From JBAVEL01 sp049587715 (GTDB lineage: Bacteria > Bacteroidota > Ignavibacteria > UBA10030 > UBA6906), in contig JBAVEL010000183.1 in the NCBI GenBank assembly GCA_049587715.1, forward strand, positions 1 to 38,940: DNA of 38,940 nt, written 5' to 3'. A model generated the notes under the pieces. It saw only the letters and a list, made by a program, of their open reading frames with translations. It ran no database searches and had not been told where the DNA came from. This document shows, piece after piece, positions 1 to 7,975 of this stretch (the first letter of the stretch is position 1; every line of letters starts with the position of its first letter). The position numbers and the translations under genes are program-made.

Positions 1-609
1 GATGAAGGTAACCTCTCTTCCCGGACCCCGCCCGGGCGCCTGCGCCTCCAGGAATTTCCGGTCCACTCCCACCGGCGCAAGCCGCCCTCGGCGGCGCCAG
101 TCGCGCCCCAGCACCCGGCGGGCCGCCTGTTCCGAGGCAAAGCACGAAACCGGATAGAACCAACGCGCCCTCCGGCGGTGCGAGGCGAGAGTGCGCCGGT
201 TCCGGAGTCTCCCCTTCAGGGTTGCGTCTCCCCACAGCCCGAGCTGGCGGACATCGTACACGAACCGGATTGATTCCGGCATCCCCGGAGGGAGAAGCGC
301 GCAATAGCGCATCGTGTTCACCTGGACCACGTCGGGGCGGAGTCGCCGGATGCTCCGGCGTATGCGCAGGACAAAAAGGAGCTGAACTGCCCGGTCCCAG
401 ATCCCCCCGAGCAGGGGAACCCTGACCCGTCCGTAGGCAGGGCCCCGCTCTCTCCCCACGACCTTCTCCCCTTCCCGCCACACGAGCTCTCCGCCGGGAC
501 CCGGCATCCCGATGATCGCGCAATGCCCCCTCGCCCGCAGCTTGTCGGCAAGCTCCGCGTAGACGGGCGTAGGGTGCTGCGAATAGAAATGAAAGAGCAC
601 TATGCGCAC
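1..609 (-). CDS. Glycosyltransferase, GT-B fold, N-terminal half only (runs off left edge)
   Basis: The frame is open from a GTG at 609 to the first base of the window, giving 203 residues without a stop. It begins MRIVLFHFYSQHPTPVYAEL, a first beta strand followed by a helix, as in GT4-type glycosyltransferases. It continues with a strand RPDVVQVNT and later VYDVRQLGLWG, typical of the acceptor-binding N domain. The GTG start overlaps the end of the flippase gene by ten bases (stop at 602-600); a second in-frame GTG at 600 is possible. The C-terminal donor-binding half, with the E-x7-E motif, lies outside the window. It is the last visible gene of the polysaccharide unit and probably adds one sugar to the lipid-linked repeat unit at the inner face of the cytoplasmic membrane. 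Donor and linkage cannot be read from the sequence. Confidence 0.8.
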   Translation of the reverse strand, partial: MRIVLFHFYSQHPTPVYAELADKLRARGHCAIIGMPGPGGELVWREGEKVVGRERGPAYGRVRVPLLGGIWDRAVQLLFVLRIRRSIRRLRPDVVQVNTMRYCALLPPGMPESIRFVYDVRQLGLWGDATLKGRLRNRRTLASHRRRARWFYPVSCFASEQAARRVLGRDWRRRGRLAPVGVDRKFLEAQAPGRGPGREVTFI

Positions 610-2120
610 GGCTTTGTTCCGGAGACCTCGCGCACAGGCGGAGGTTCTTTCCCGCCCGGCTTCACGCCCGACGAGAGGAGGGATGTTACCTCGGAGATCA
701 CCGACCGGTCCGCCGCCATGAGCACCCCCAGAAAACAGACACATCCCCAGGCGCCCAGGACCGTCAGCGACAGGATGCCCGGCCCGCCCGGAAAGGACCC
801 CGCCAGAAGCGCCCGGGCTCCCTCCACCCCTCCCGCCAGGGCAACGCCTGCCAACATCACGGGGGCGGCCGTCCGGGGTAGCCGCGAGACCAGCCCGGGA
901 AAGAGCTCCTTCAACTGCCGGAGATTGAAGAGGAACCCTCCCAGGTTGGCCGCAAGCACCGCACCCGCAACTCCCTCGATGCCGAAACCCGCCAGGGCGG
1001 GCACGCATGCCAGGGTCAGCACAAGCACCACCAGGCCGGCCTTGAGGTCGAGCGAGGGCCGCCCGATGGCCAGGAAGACGGGGGAAGTGGATGCGGCCAG
1101 ACTGCGCACCAGACACATGACGGACAGAATCCTGAATGCCCACACCATCGGAAGCCATTTCTCCCCCAGCAGCCCGGCCACCAGATCGGGCGCCAGGGCG
1201 AACATCCCGAGGGCGGCAGGGACGGTAAACAGGGTTACGATCTTCAGGGTCCGGGCATAGGCCGCCGCGAGCCGCTCCCGGTCATGCTGGATCTTGGCGT
1301 AGGAGGGAAACAGCACTGATCCCACGACGTTGTTGAAGCCGTCCACCGTGTGCCGGGTGTAGTCGTACGCACGGCTGTAGAACCCCAGCTCCCGTACTCC
1401 CAGGAGTCTCCCCACCATCAGGTTGTCCAGGATGGAATTGAAGAACGAGACCAGCCCGCTCGCCGTATTCTTCAGGCCGTATCCGATCAGGGCAGCCGTC
1501 ACCTCCGGTTCGTAGGGCCGGGGGAAGACCCAGGCCCATCCGGGACAGAGGAGCATGAGGGATGCCATCCGGACAAACGCCCGGATGAGGCTGGCATACG
1601 CCAGACTCCAGAGGCCGAACCCGGCCGTTGCGAGCCCCACCGCGACACCCAGGTACACGATTTCGGGGACGAAAGTGGCCGCGGTGGCCCGGCCGAAACG
1701 CAGTTCCTTCTGGAGCAGGGCTTCCGGCACCAGCGAGAGGGACTGCATGAGGATCACCGGGGCGAGCCATACGAGGAGTTCCGCAACCCGCCCGTTGCCC
1801 AGCAGGATGGCGAAGGGACCGGCGAACACCACCACCACCCCCGTCAGAACGGTCCCGCCCGCCAGCGTGACCAGGAAGGCGTGTCCGGAGGCTCTGTCGG
1901 GGTGCAGGGGGGTCTGGATGAGGGCCTTGTGCATGCCCAGACCCGAGAACTGGCTGCTGGTGGTGAGAAGAATGAGGGCGAGCGCCATCAACCCGAAATC
2001 GGTCGGGTCCAGAAGGCGCGCGAGGATGATGCTGGAGACGATGCTGACGGCCCGGATGCCCACATTGGCCCCGGCCACCAGCATGCTGTTCCGGACGGTC
2101 TTGACCCTCAGTCCCTCCAC
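600..2120 (-). CDS. wzx: Wzx-type polysaccharide flippase (MOP superfamily)
   Basis: This is a 506-residue membrane protein made almost entirely of hydrophobic segments (about 12-14) from residue 15 onward. The N-terminal pattern VRNSMLVAGANVGIRAVSIV followed by ARLLDPTDFGLMALAL is characteristic of oligosaccharide flippases of the MOP/MATE-like superfamily. The family moves undecaprenyl-linked repeat units across the cytoplasmic membrane. The start chosen is a GTG at 2120. A purine-rich AAGGAG lies about 13 bases upstream, which is rather far. The frame stays open for 34 codons further upstream, to a TGA at 2222-2224, but offers only a CTG as an alternative start. The gene lies 102 bases after the acetyltransferase and overlaps the following glycosyltransferase, consistent with a place in the sugar-nucleotide/assembly operon. 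Specific substrate unknown. Confidence 0.88.
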   Translation of the reverse strand: MEGLRVKTVRNSMLVAGANVGIRAVSIVSSIILARLLDPTDFGLMALALILLTTSSQFSGLGMHKALIQTPLHPDRASGHAFLVTLAGGTVLTGVVVVFAGPFAILLGNGRVAELLVWLAPVILMQSLSLVPEALLQKELRFGRATAATFVPEIVYLGVAVGLATAGFGLWSLAYASLIRAFVRMASLMLLCPGWAWVFPRPYEPEVTAALIGYGLKNTASGLVSFFNSILDNLMVGRLLGVRELGFYSRAYDYTRHTVDGFNNVVGSVLFPSYAKIQHDRERLAAAYARTLKIVTLFTVPAALGMFALAPDLVAGLLGEKWLPMVWAFRILSVMCLVRSLAASTSPVFLAIGRPSLDLKAGLVVLVLTLACVPALAGFGIEGVAGAVLAANLGGFLFNLRQLKELFPGLVSRLPRTAAPVMLAGVALAGGVEGARALLAGSFPGGPGILSLTVLGAWGCVCFLGVLMAADRSVISEVTSLLSSGVKPGGKEPPPVREVSGTKPCA

Positions 2121-2222
2121 GCGCTCGTGCGTCTCCTTCAGGTGGAGGACAACATACGCATCCGGGAGCTCATGCTCAAGGCGATGGATCCCTCCCTGCG
2201 GAGGAAACCCGGCCGCCTTCTT

Positions 2223-2696
2223 TCAGCGGAGGGTGCGGAGGACCCGCGCCGGAACGCCGGCCACGATGGTATGGGGGGGCACGTCCTTCGTCACCACGCT
2301 CCCCGCCCCCACAATGGCGTTCTCTCCGATGGTCACCCCGCACAGGATGGTGGCGCTGGTGCCGATGGAGGCCCCGCGCTTCACCAGCGTGGTCACGACC
2401 GCCCAGTCGGCCTCCGTCTGCATGCTTCCGTCGGGGTTCACGGCCCGCGGGTTCTTGTCGTTGATGAACGAGACGTTGTGACCCACGAAGACGTTGTCTT
2501 CGATCGTCACCCCCTCGCAGATGAATGTGTGGGTGGAGATCTTGCAGTTCCTGCCGATGCGGGCACCCTTCTGGATTTCCACGAAGGTTCCGACCTTTGT
2601 GTCGTCTCCAATCTCGCAGCCGTAGAGGTTCACGAAATCGAAGATCCGGACGTTCTTCCCGAGCTTGACATCGGGGGCAATCTTCCGCAGGTCCAT
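2223..2696 (-). CDS. Hexapeptide-repeat sugar N-acetyltransferase (WbpD/WlbB-like)
   Basis: The 157-residue protein consists of left-handed beta-helix hexapeptide repeats such as IGDDTKVGTFVEIQKGARIG and, later, ASIGTSATILCGVTIG. It ends in the acetyltransferase signature VTKDVPPHTIVAGVPARVL. Length and the stretch with EGVTIEDNVFVGHNVSFIND match UDP-2-acetamido-3-amino-uronate N-acetyltransferases (WbpD/WlbB), which acetylate the 3-amino group using acetyl-CoA. The start at 2696 is preceded by AAGGAG five bases upstream; the open frame continues upstream but that part is non-coding overlap. It lies 35 bases after the Gfo/Idh dehydrogenase and downstream of the DegT aminotransferase, which supply the two preceding steps. 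Exact sugar specificity is inferred from this context. Confidence 0.85.
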   Translation of the reverse strand: MDLRKIAPDVKLGKNVRIFDFVNLYGCEIGDDTKVGTFVEIQKGARIGRNCKISTHTFICEGVTIEDNVFVGHNVSFINDKNPRAVNPDGSMQTEADWAVVTTLVKRGASIGTSATILCGVTIGENAIVGAGSVVTKDVPPHTIVAGVPARVLRTLR

Positions 2697-2731
2697 AGTG
2701 CTCCTTGTGCGTTGCGGTGCGGGCCGGCGCC

Positions 2732-3775
2732 TCAGGCCATCTTGCTCAAACGGGAAGCATCGTACACATGCCAGGGAGAGAGCTCCACCCTTCGCCCTCC
2801 GCCGCGCATGGAGGTCTCGGCGGCCTCCAGGATCCTCACCACGTTCAGACCCGACTCCCCGTCGGCGATGGGGCGTTTCCCCGTCTTGATGCAATCCACA
2901 AACTCGCCCACCATCCGGTTCAGCGCCTCGGTGCCGTCGATGTGGGGGGCGTACATGTCCCCGGTTCTGTACTGCACCAGGGTCTTGTAGACCGATTCCT
3001 CCTCCTTCACATCCACACCCCGGTCGTAGACGCGCACCTTCTCGCTCGGCTCCATGTCGTCGTAGACCACCATCAGCTTCGTGCCGCCCACCAGGATCTT
3101 CCGCACCTTCACCGGGGAAATCCAGTTCACGTGGAAGTGGGCGATGATCTTTTCAGAGTAGTGAACGGCCAGGTAGGCGATGTCCTCGAAGCCGTTGAAG
3201 TGCCGGACCCCCACGGAGGAGACGGCAATCGGCTTCGCGTCGATCAGGTAGTCCATGATGGAGAGGTCATGGGGAGCCAGGTCCCAGATGACGCTGGTAT
3301 CCCGCTGGAACAGACCCAGATTCACCCGCACCGAATCGAAGTACAGAATGTCGCCGATGTCCCCGCGGGTGATCAGTTCCTTCATCTTGCGGACCGCCCC
3401 GGTGTACACAAAGGTGTGGTCCACCATGAGAATGAGCCCCTTCTCGTAGGCCAGCGCGATGAGCTCCTGCGCCTCCACGCTCCGGGCCGTCATGGGCTTC
3501 TCGATGAGCACGTGCTTGCCCGCCCGCAGCGCCTTCAACGCCAGGGCGTAGTGCGTGGATACCGGAGTGACGATGGCAACGGCCTGCACGTCTTCGCGTG
3601 TGAGCAGTTCGTCGTAGCATCCGGTCACTTCCACGGATGGGAACAGACGCTTGATGTTCTCCAGGCGCCGCACCAGCGTGTCGCACGCCACAACCCCCTG
3701 CACCCCCTGCGTATTCAGGAGATTTCTGACCAGATTCGGTCCCCAGTATCCCAGCCCCACAACGCCGATCTTCAT
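2732..3775 (-). CDS. Gfo/Idh/MocA oxidoreductase, probable UDP-GlcNAc-uronate 3-dehydrogenase (WbpB/WlbA-like)
   Basis: This 347-residue protein has an N-terminal Rossmann fold with the dinucleotide motif GLGYWG (residues 7-12). The family motif EKP (92-94) carries the catalytic lysine, and DLAPHD (165-170) carries the conserved histidine. These features place it in the Gfo/Idh/MocA family. Its close companions, a DegT aminotransferase and a hexapeptide acetyltransferase, make the WbpB/WlbA role most likely: NAD-dependent oxidation of C3 of UDP-N-acetyl-glucosaminuronate, the product then being aminated and acetylated. The ATG at 3775 has GGGGAG seven bases upstream. It starts 24 bases after the sugar transferase. 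The UDP-GlcNAc 6-dehydrogenase (WbpA) needed to feed the pathway is not in the window. Confidence 0.87.
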   Translation of the reverse strand: MKIGVVGLGYWGPNLVRNLLNTQGVQGVVACDTLVRRLENIKRLFPSVEVTGCYDELLTREDVQAVAIVTPVSTHYALALKALRAGKHVLIEKPMTARSVEAQELIALAYEKGLILMVDHTFVYTGAVRKMKELITRGDIGDILYFDSVRVNLGLFQRDTSVIWDLAPHDLSIMDYLIDAKPIAVSSVGVRHFNGFEDIAYLAVHYSEKIIAHFHVNWISPVKVRKILVGGTKLMVVYDDMEPSEKVRVYDRGVDVKEEESVYKTLVQYRTGDMYAPHIDGTEALNRMVGEFVDCIKTGKRPIADGESGLNVVRILEAAETSMRGGGRRVELSPWHVYDASRLSKMA

Positions 3776-3799
3776 GATGCTCCCCTCATGTGTTTGGAG

Positions 3800-5254
3800 T
3801 TACCCCCCGCCCTTTCCAAAGAGCATGACAGGAATGGTCTGTAGAATGAGCTTGAAATCCAGAGGCAGAGACGCGTTCTGGATGTAGTACAGGTCCAGGA
3901 TCACCATGTCGCGGAAACCCACAACGCTGCGCCCGCTGACCTGCCACACCCCGGTGCACCCCGGCGGGACGCTCAGGCGCTTTTTGTGCCACTCCTCGTA
4001 GTTCTCCCATTCGTACGGGAGGCAGGGCCGGGGCCCTACGAGACTCATTTCTCCGATGAGCACGTTCAGAATCTGGGGAAGCTCATCCAGGCTCGTCCGC
4101 CGGAGCCACTTTCCCACGCGCGTGATCTGCGACTTGTTCACGATCTTGGTGGTCCCCTGCTCCATCAGCTCCACGGCCTCACCCGCCCTGATCATGGCGG
4201 CCAGGAGCCGCTTGCGCCCCTCGTCCCTGTCGCTTCCCACGCGCATGGAGCGGAACTTGAAGAATGTGAAGGGGCGGCCGTTGCGGCCGATCCGCGTCTG
4301 CCGGTAGAGCACGGGTCCGGGGGAATCCAGCTTGATCAGAAAGGCAATGGTCAGCAACACGGGGGCCAGCACCGCGAGGGCGAACGAGGACAGCACGACA
4401 TCGAACACCCTCTTCGAGCGTTCGTCCACCGGACTGGGCACGGACTGCGATACGTTCACCACCGGCAGGCTGCCGTAGTGCTCGATGAAGAGCCGCGACG
4501 GGACGATCTCGTACAGGGGAGAGCAGATCTTGACCGTCGCCCTGGTCTTCGTGCACCGGTCCACAAGCTCCATGAAGGAGGAGTGGTCCAGATGCTCCAC
4601 CGACAGCAGGATCTCGTCCGCCTGCAGTGCCTTCACCATCCGGCCCACGTTGTCTATCCGGCCCACCACACGCGCCCCCCGGAAAATGGGGGTTCCCACC
4701 TCCAGCGCATCGTCCAGAAACCCCGTCACCTCCAGCCCGATGTGCTTGTTCAGGAAGATGGTCACGGCCAGCTTCCGGCCCGTCTCTCCCGCTCCCACGA
4801 TCAGCACCCGCCGCCGGAGCGGCCGGTACCGTGCGAGCAGGATATAGAGGTTGCGCAACAGTCCCACCCGGATCCCCACGGCCCCGGCCGTCAGCAACCA
4901 GGAGAAGTGGACGAACGTGATCCGGTGGCCCACAAACGTCTCCGGCACCCAGAAGAAGCTGGCCAGGGCATAGAGCGCCGTGATCAGGAGACTCGCCAGG
5001 GCGAGCCGAAGGGTATGGCCTGCAATCGTGACCAGGACATTCAGCTTGTAGAGATCCAGGTAGTGGAACACGAAGACGGAGGCCAGCGCGCAGAGGCCCA
5101 CCACTGCCGGAGCCGCCAGCGGAGAGGGCATCGAGGGGTTGATGCGTCCCCCCGCCAGCGAGAACGCCGCCGCAAAGGCCGCCAGAACCGTCGCCAGGTC
5201 GGCGAGCGCGAAGGCGTACTTGTAGAGCGGATATCTGCGCTGCAGGATCGTCAT
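3800..5254 (-). CDS. Polyprenyl-phosphate sugar-1-phosphate transferase (initiating transferase, WbaP/WcaJ class)
   Basis: This 484-residue protein starts with several transmembrane segments (about residues 12-125). A soluble nucleotide-binding-like domain follows, with RRVLIVGAGETGRKLA near 148, then the catalytic bacterial sugar transferase domain from about 283 to the end. The catalytic domain shows KRVFDVVLSS, the re-entrant hydrophobic helix, and motifs DSPGPVLYRQTRIGRNG, FFKFRSM, RRTSLDELPQ and MSLVGPRP. Members move a sugar-1-phosphate from a nucleotide sugar to undecaprenyl phosphate and so start assembly of each repeat unit at the cytoplasmic face. The ATG follows the aminotransferase stop after one base (TGA, G, ATG), so translation is probably coupled. 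The donor sugar cannot be deduced. Confidence 0.92.
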   Translation of the reverse strand: MTILQRRYPLYKYAFALADLATVLAAFAAAFSLAGGRINPSMPSPLAAPAVVGLCALASVFVFHYLDLYKLNVLVTIAGHTLRLALASLLITALYALASFFWVPETFVGHRITFVHFSWLLTAGAVGIRVGLLRNLYILLARYRPLRRRVLIVGAGETGRKLAVTIFLNKHIGLEVTGFLDDALEVGTPIFRGARVVGRIDNVGRMVKALQADEILLSVEHLDHSSFMELVDRCTKTRATVKICSPLYEIVPSRLFIEHYGSLPVVNVSQSVPSPVDERSKRVFDVVLSSFALAVLAPVLLTIAFLIKLDSPGPVLYRQTRIGRNGRPFTFFKFRSMRVGSDRDEGRKRLLAAMIRAGEAVELMEQGTTKIVNKSQITRVGKWLRRTSLDELPQILNVLIGEMSLVGPRPCLPYEWENYEEWHKKRLSVPPGCTGVWQVSGRSVVGFRDMVILDLYYIQNASLPLDFKLILQTIPVMLFGKGGG

Positions 5255-5255
5255 C

Positions 5256-6374
5256 TCAGTTGAAGAACTCCTTCACGGAAGAGATCACATGGTCGATCTG
5301 GTCCCCGGTCAGCTCCGCGTACATCGGGAGCGAGAGACCCTGCGCGGCCACCTTCTCGGTGACGGGGAACCCCCCCCGGGCATACCCCAGGTCCCGGTAG
5401 GCCTCCTGCAGGTGGAGCGGGATCGGATAGTGCAGTCCTGTCGCAACGCCCCGGGAGGCGAGGTGCTGCTGGAGGGCATCCCGCTGCGCGGTCTGGATCA
5501 CGTAGAGGTGATAGACATGTCGTGCGCGGGGATTCTCCTCCGGGACCACCAGGTCCCCCACACCCCGCAGACGGCGCGTGTATTCGTGTGCATGTTTCCT
5601 TCGTGCCTCGGTCCAGGCGGGAAGGTGACGGAGCTTCACCCCCAGCACCGCGCCCTGGATACCGTCCATGCGGTAGTTATGTCCCCACATGGAATGGAGA
5701 TACTTCTTTGCCTGGCCGTGATCGCGCAGCATCCGGATACGCGTGGCAAGCTGCTCGTCGTTGGTTGTCACGCCCCCGGCTTCCCCGTACGCCCCGAGGT
5801 TCTTCCCGGGATAGAAACTGAACGCCGCGGCCGTTCCGAAATGCCCCACGAATTGCCCGTCATAGGTGGCAAGGTGCGCCTGGCAGGCATCCTCCACAAC
5901 CAGCAGGCCGTGGCGCCGGGCAACTTCCACGATGCGGTCCATCGGGGCGGGCTGCCCGTAGAGGTGCACGGGGATCAGCGCCTTGGTCCTTTTCGTGATG
6001 GCCGCTTCCAGAAGGTCGGGGTCCATGTTGTACGTGACCGGATCCACGTCCACAAACACCGGCTTCGCACCGGCCATGGAAACGGCTTCCGCCGTGGCAA
6101 TGAACGTGTGCGAGACGGTGATCACCTCGTCTCCGGGCCCGATGTTGTGGGCCCAGAGGATGAGATGGAGCGCGTCGGTGCCGGATCCGACGGCCACGGC
6201 GTGTTTCATGCCGTGCGCCTCGGCAAACCGGCCCTCGAAATCCTCCACGGCCTTTCCGAGGATGAACTGGGCGGACTCCATGGTCTGGAGCACCGCGGGA
6301 ACGATATCCCCCTTCAGATTCTGGTACTGGAGCTTCAGGTCAAGAAACGGAATGCTCTGCGTGTTCTGGCTCAT
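5256..6374 (-). CDS. DegT/DnrJ/EryC1/StrS sugar aminotransferase (WbpE/WlbC-like)
   Basis: The 372-residue protein is a PLP-dependent aminotransferase. AVGSGTDALHL (61-71) is the phosphate-binding region, EDACQAH (161-167) contains the aspartate that contacts the pyridine nitrogen, and SFYPGKNLGAYGEAGG has the Schiff-base lysine at 191. It would transfer an amino group, usually from glutamate, to the 3-keto sugar nucleotide made by the neighbouring dehydrogenase. The start at 6374 has AGGAAG about five bases upstream. It is the first gene of its transcription unit, behind a promoter at 6566-6594 and a leader of roughly 185 bases. With the dehydrogenase and acetyltransferase downstream it completes a WbpB/E/D set. 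Confidence 0.9.
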   Translation of the reverse strand: MSQNTQSIPFLDLKLQYQNLKGDIVPAVLQTMESAQFILGKAVEDFEGRFAEAHGMKHAVAVGSGTDALHLILWAHNIGPGDEVITVSHTFIATAEAVSMAGAKPVFVDVDPVTYNMDPDLLEAAITKRTKALIPVHLYGQPAPMDRIVEVARRHGLLVVEDACQAHLATYDGQFVGHFGTAAAFSFYPGKNLGAYGEAGGVTTNDEQLATRIRMLRDHGQAKKYLHSMWGHNYRMDGIQGAVLGVKLRHLPAWTEARRKHAHEYTRRLRGVGDLVVPEENPRARHVYHLYVIQTAQRDALQQHLASRGVATGLHYPIPLHLQEAYRDLGYARGGFPVTEKVAAQGLSLPMYAELTGDQIDHVISSVKEFFN

Positions 6375-6421
6375 CTATCTTCCTGAGAATATGCATGGCG
6401 TTTCGATTGTGCAGGCCTCGT

Positions 6422-6442
6422 GCGGCGAAAGGCCGCCTTTTT
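6422..6442 (+). terminator. Hairpin with T-run, plus-strand terminator-like, in the wbpE-like leader
   Basis: GCGGC, loop GAAAG, GCCGC, then CTTTTT. Read on the plus strand it is a textbook intrinsic terminator, yet no plus-strand gene precedes it. It sits in the 5' leader of the minus-strand aminotransferase operon, where the complementary RNA would carry an A-run before the same stem. It may stop antisense transcripts or simply be a leader hairpin. Confidence 0.5.
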
Positions 6443-6565
6443 CCGGGGAACGGGTGAATCCTTCCCCTCTCTGCGGCATTCCGTTGGGCGCCCGATCAGA
6501 CGCTCAGACCGCTGTGAAACGAACCCCGGCAGGCGGCGAAGGGATATTCCCCTCAAAGCAACGCG

Positions 6566-6594
6566 AATATACCATGGGCCTTCTGCAGAGTCAA
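6566..6594 (-). promoter_or_regulatory. Sigma-70-like promoter of the second polysaccharide unit
   Basis: On the minus strand: -35 TTGACT (6594-6589), a 17-base spacer, -10 TATATT (6571-6566). It stands in an otherwise GC-rich 290-base gap between the end of a glycosyltransferase and the start of the DegT aminotransferase. The transcript would start near 6559 and have a leader of about 185 bases. In the leader, GGGGAA/TTCCCC and GGCGGC/GCCGC stems can form. No ops/JUMPstart element was found. Confidence 0.7.
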
Positions 6595-6664
6595 GGAACA
6601 CCGGGCAATCCCGCCGTGACACTCCGATGATATCAAAAGACCATCCTGGATGCTGTGCGTGCGG

Positions 6665-7975
6665 TCACAAACCGGGAAGCCCTCCCGCCGGGCTGCCTGC
6701 GGCGGCGCCCTCTTCCATCAGCTCCCGGTAGAGCGAGATGAGGTGTTCGTAGTGGCGGCCCGGGGCGTTTTCCGCCTCCACCTGCAACCGGGCATTCCGG
6801 CCCATCCGGACCGCCTCCTCGGGGTGTTCCGCGAGCCGCAGCATGGCCTCCGCCAGCCGTTCCCCGTCCCCAGGAGGAAAGAGATACCCCGTCTCCCCCT
6901 CCCGGACCTGCTCGGGAAGCCCGCCGATGGCCGATGCGATCACGGGAATTCCCGATGCAAAAGCCTCCAGAACCGTCATGGAGTAGTTCTCGTACCATTC
7001 CGACGGCACCACCATGGCACGCGCTCTCCGCAGAAGGGCCTTCAACTCGTCCGCGTCCAAATGTCCCGCAAAAACCACCCCCCCCAGCCCCTCACGCCGC
7101 GCATAGTCCTTCAGCTCCCCCTCCAGATCCCCCCGGCCCGCCACGTAGAGGCGGGCGCCCTTCACGCGGCGCATCGCGGCAAGGAGAGTCCGCACCCCTT
7201 TGACCCCCACCAGCCGGCCCGCGTACACGAAGTAATCCTCCGGCTCATAACAGGGGGAGAACCGCCCTGCATCGATGAAATTGGGAACGTGGACCGCCCG
7301 CGTCGGGACCCCGTACTCGCGGAGTTTCTCCAGTAGGAAGCGGCTGGGGGTCAGAAACAGGTTGACATTTCTCTCCACCAGTCCCGCCATCTTGTGCACA
7401 ACGGCCTCGGCGCAGGCCAGAAGACTCGCGGTCAGGGAGTTCCGCTTGCACCGGCGGAGCACCACGTTGTGGTAGCGGCGCACCTTGCACCGCTCGCACA
7501 GGCTCTCGCCCGACACGAATGTGCTGTTGGGACAGAGGAGCTTGTAGTCGTGGAGAGTCTGCGCAACGGGAATGCCCGCTCTCCGCAGGACCGGGAGAAT
7601 GGAGGGGGACAGTTCGTGCCACAGGCCGTGGATGTGGGCCACATCGGGCCGGGTCTCCCGGAGGAGATCCCGCATGCGGTCCCGGGCCTCCCGGGAGTAG
7701 ATCACCCGTTCCGCCACCTGGATTCCGTTCCGGATGCCTCCGCGCCCGAGCCGTTCGGGGAAATCCATCGGACTCACGAAGTAGGAGGCGTACGGGGTCT
7801 CCAGATTCCGCGAATCACGCGTGCTGAAGGGAATCACGGTGTGCCCGCGTGCGCCCAGCAGGGACACCTGCTCCAGATAGCACCGGTCGGCTCCCCCCCG
7901 GACGTAGTGGAAGCCGTTGGCAATGAGGATGCGGAGGGGCCGCCCGGGGCCTCCGCCCGCGGAGGTCCCCTTCAC
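6665..7975 (-). CDS. Glycosyltransferase family 4
   Basis: A 436-residue GT-B glycosyltransferase. The N domain starts RILIANGFHYVRGGADRCYL. The C domain carries VPSEWYENYSMTVLEAFASG with an E-x7-E pair, then PVIASAIGGLPE, the donor-nucleotide site of GT4 retaining enzymes. A cysteine-rich stretch between CPNSTF and RRCKRN (about residues 146-180) includes CERC and may bind a metal; such insertions recur in some GT4 subfamilies. The start is a GTG at 7975 whose GTGA overlaps the TGA of the upstream glycosyltransferase by four bases. The open frame continues far upstream but that part is out-of-frame reading of the neighbour. It is the last gene of the first polysaccharide unit. Sugar donor unknown. 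Confidence 0.9.
   Translation of the reverse strand: MKGTSAGGGPGRPLRILIANGFHYVRGGADRCYLEQVSLLGARGHTVIPFSTRDSRNLETPYASYFVSPMDFPERLGRGGIRNGIQVAERVIYSREARDRMRDLLRETRPDVAHIHGLWHELSPSILPVLRRAGIPVAQTLHDYKLLCPNSTFVSGESLCERCKVRRYHNVVLRRCKRNSLTASLLACAEAVVHKMAGLVERNVNLFLTPSRFLLEKLREYGVPTRAVHVPNFIDAGRFSPCYEPEDYFVYAGRLVGVKGVRTLLAAMRRVKGARLYVAGRGDLEGELKDYARREGLGGVVFAGHLDADELKALLRRARAMVVPSEWYENYSMTVLEAFASGIPVIASAIGGLPEQVREGETGYLFPPGDGERLAEAMLRLAEHPEEAVRMGRNARLQVEAENAPGRHYEHLISLYRELMEEGAAAGSPAGGLPGL

Noticed and set aside
6375..6664. JUMPstart/ops element or known riboswitch before the sugar-nucleotide operon
   Set aside because: No GGCGGTAGC-type ops core and no recognisable riboswitch core were found.
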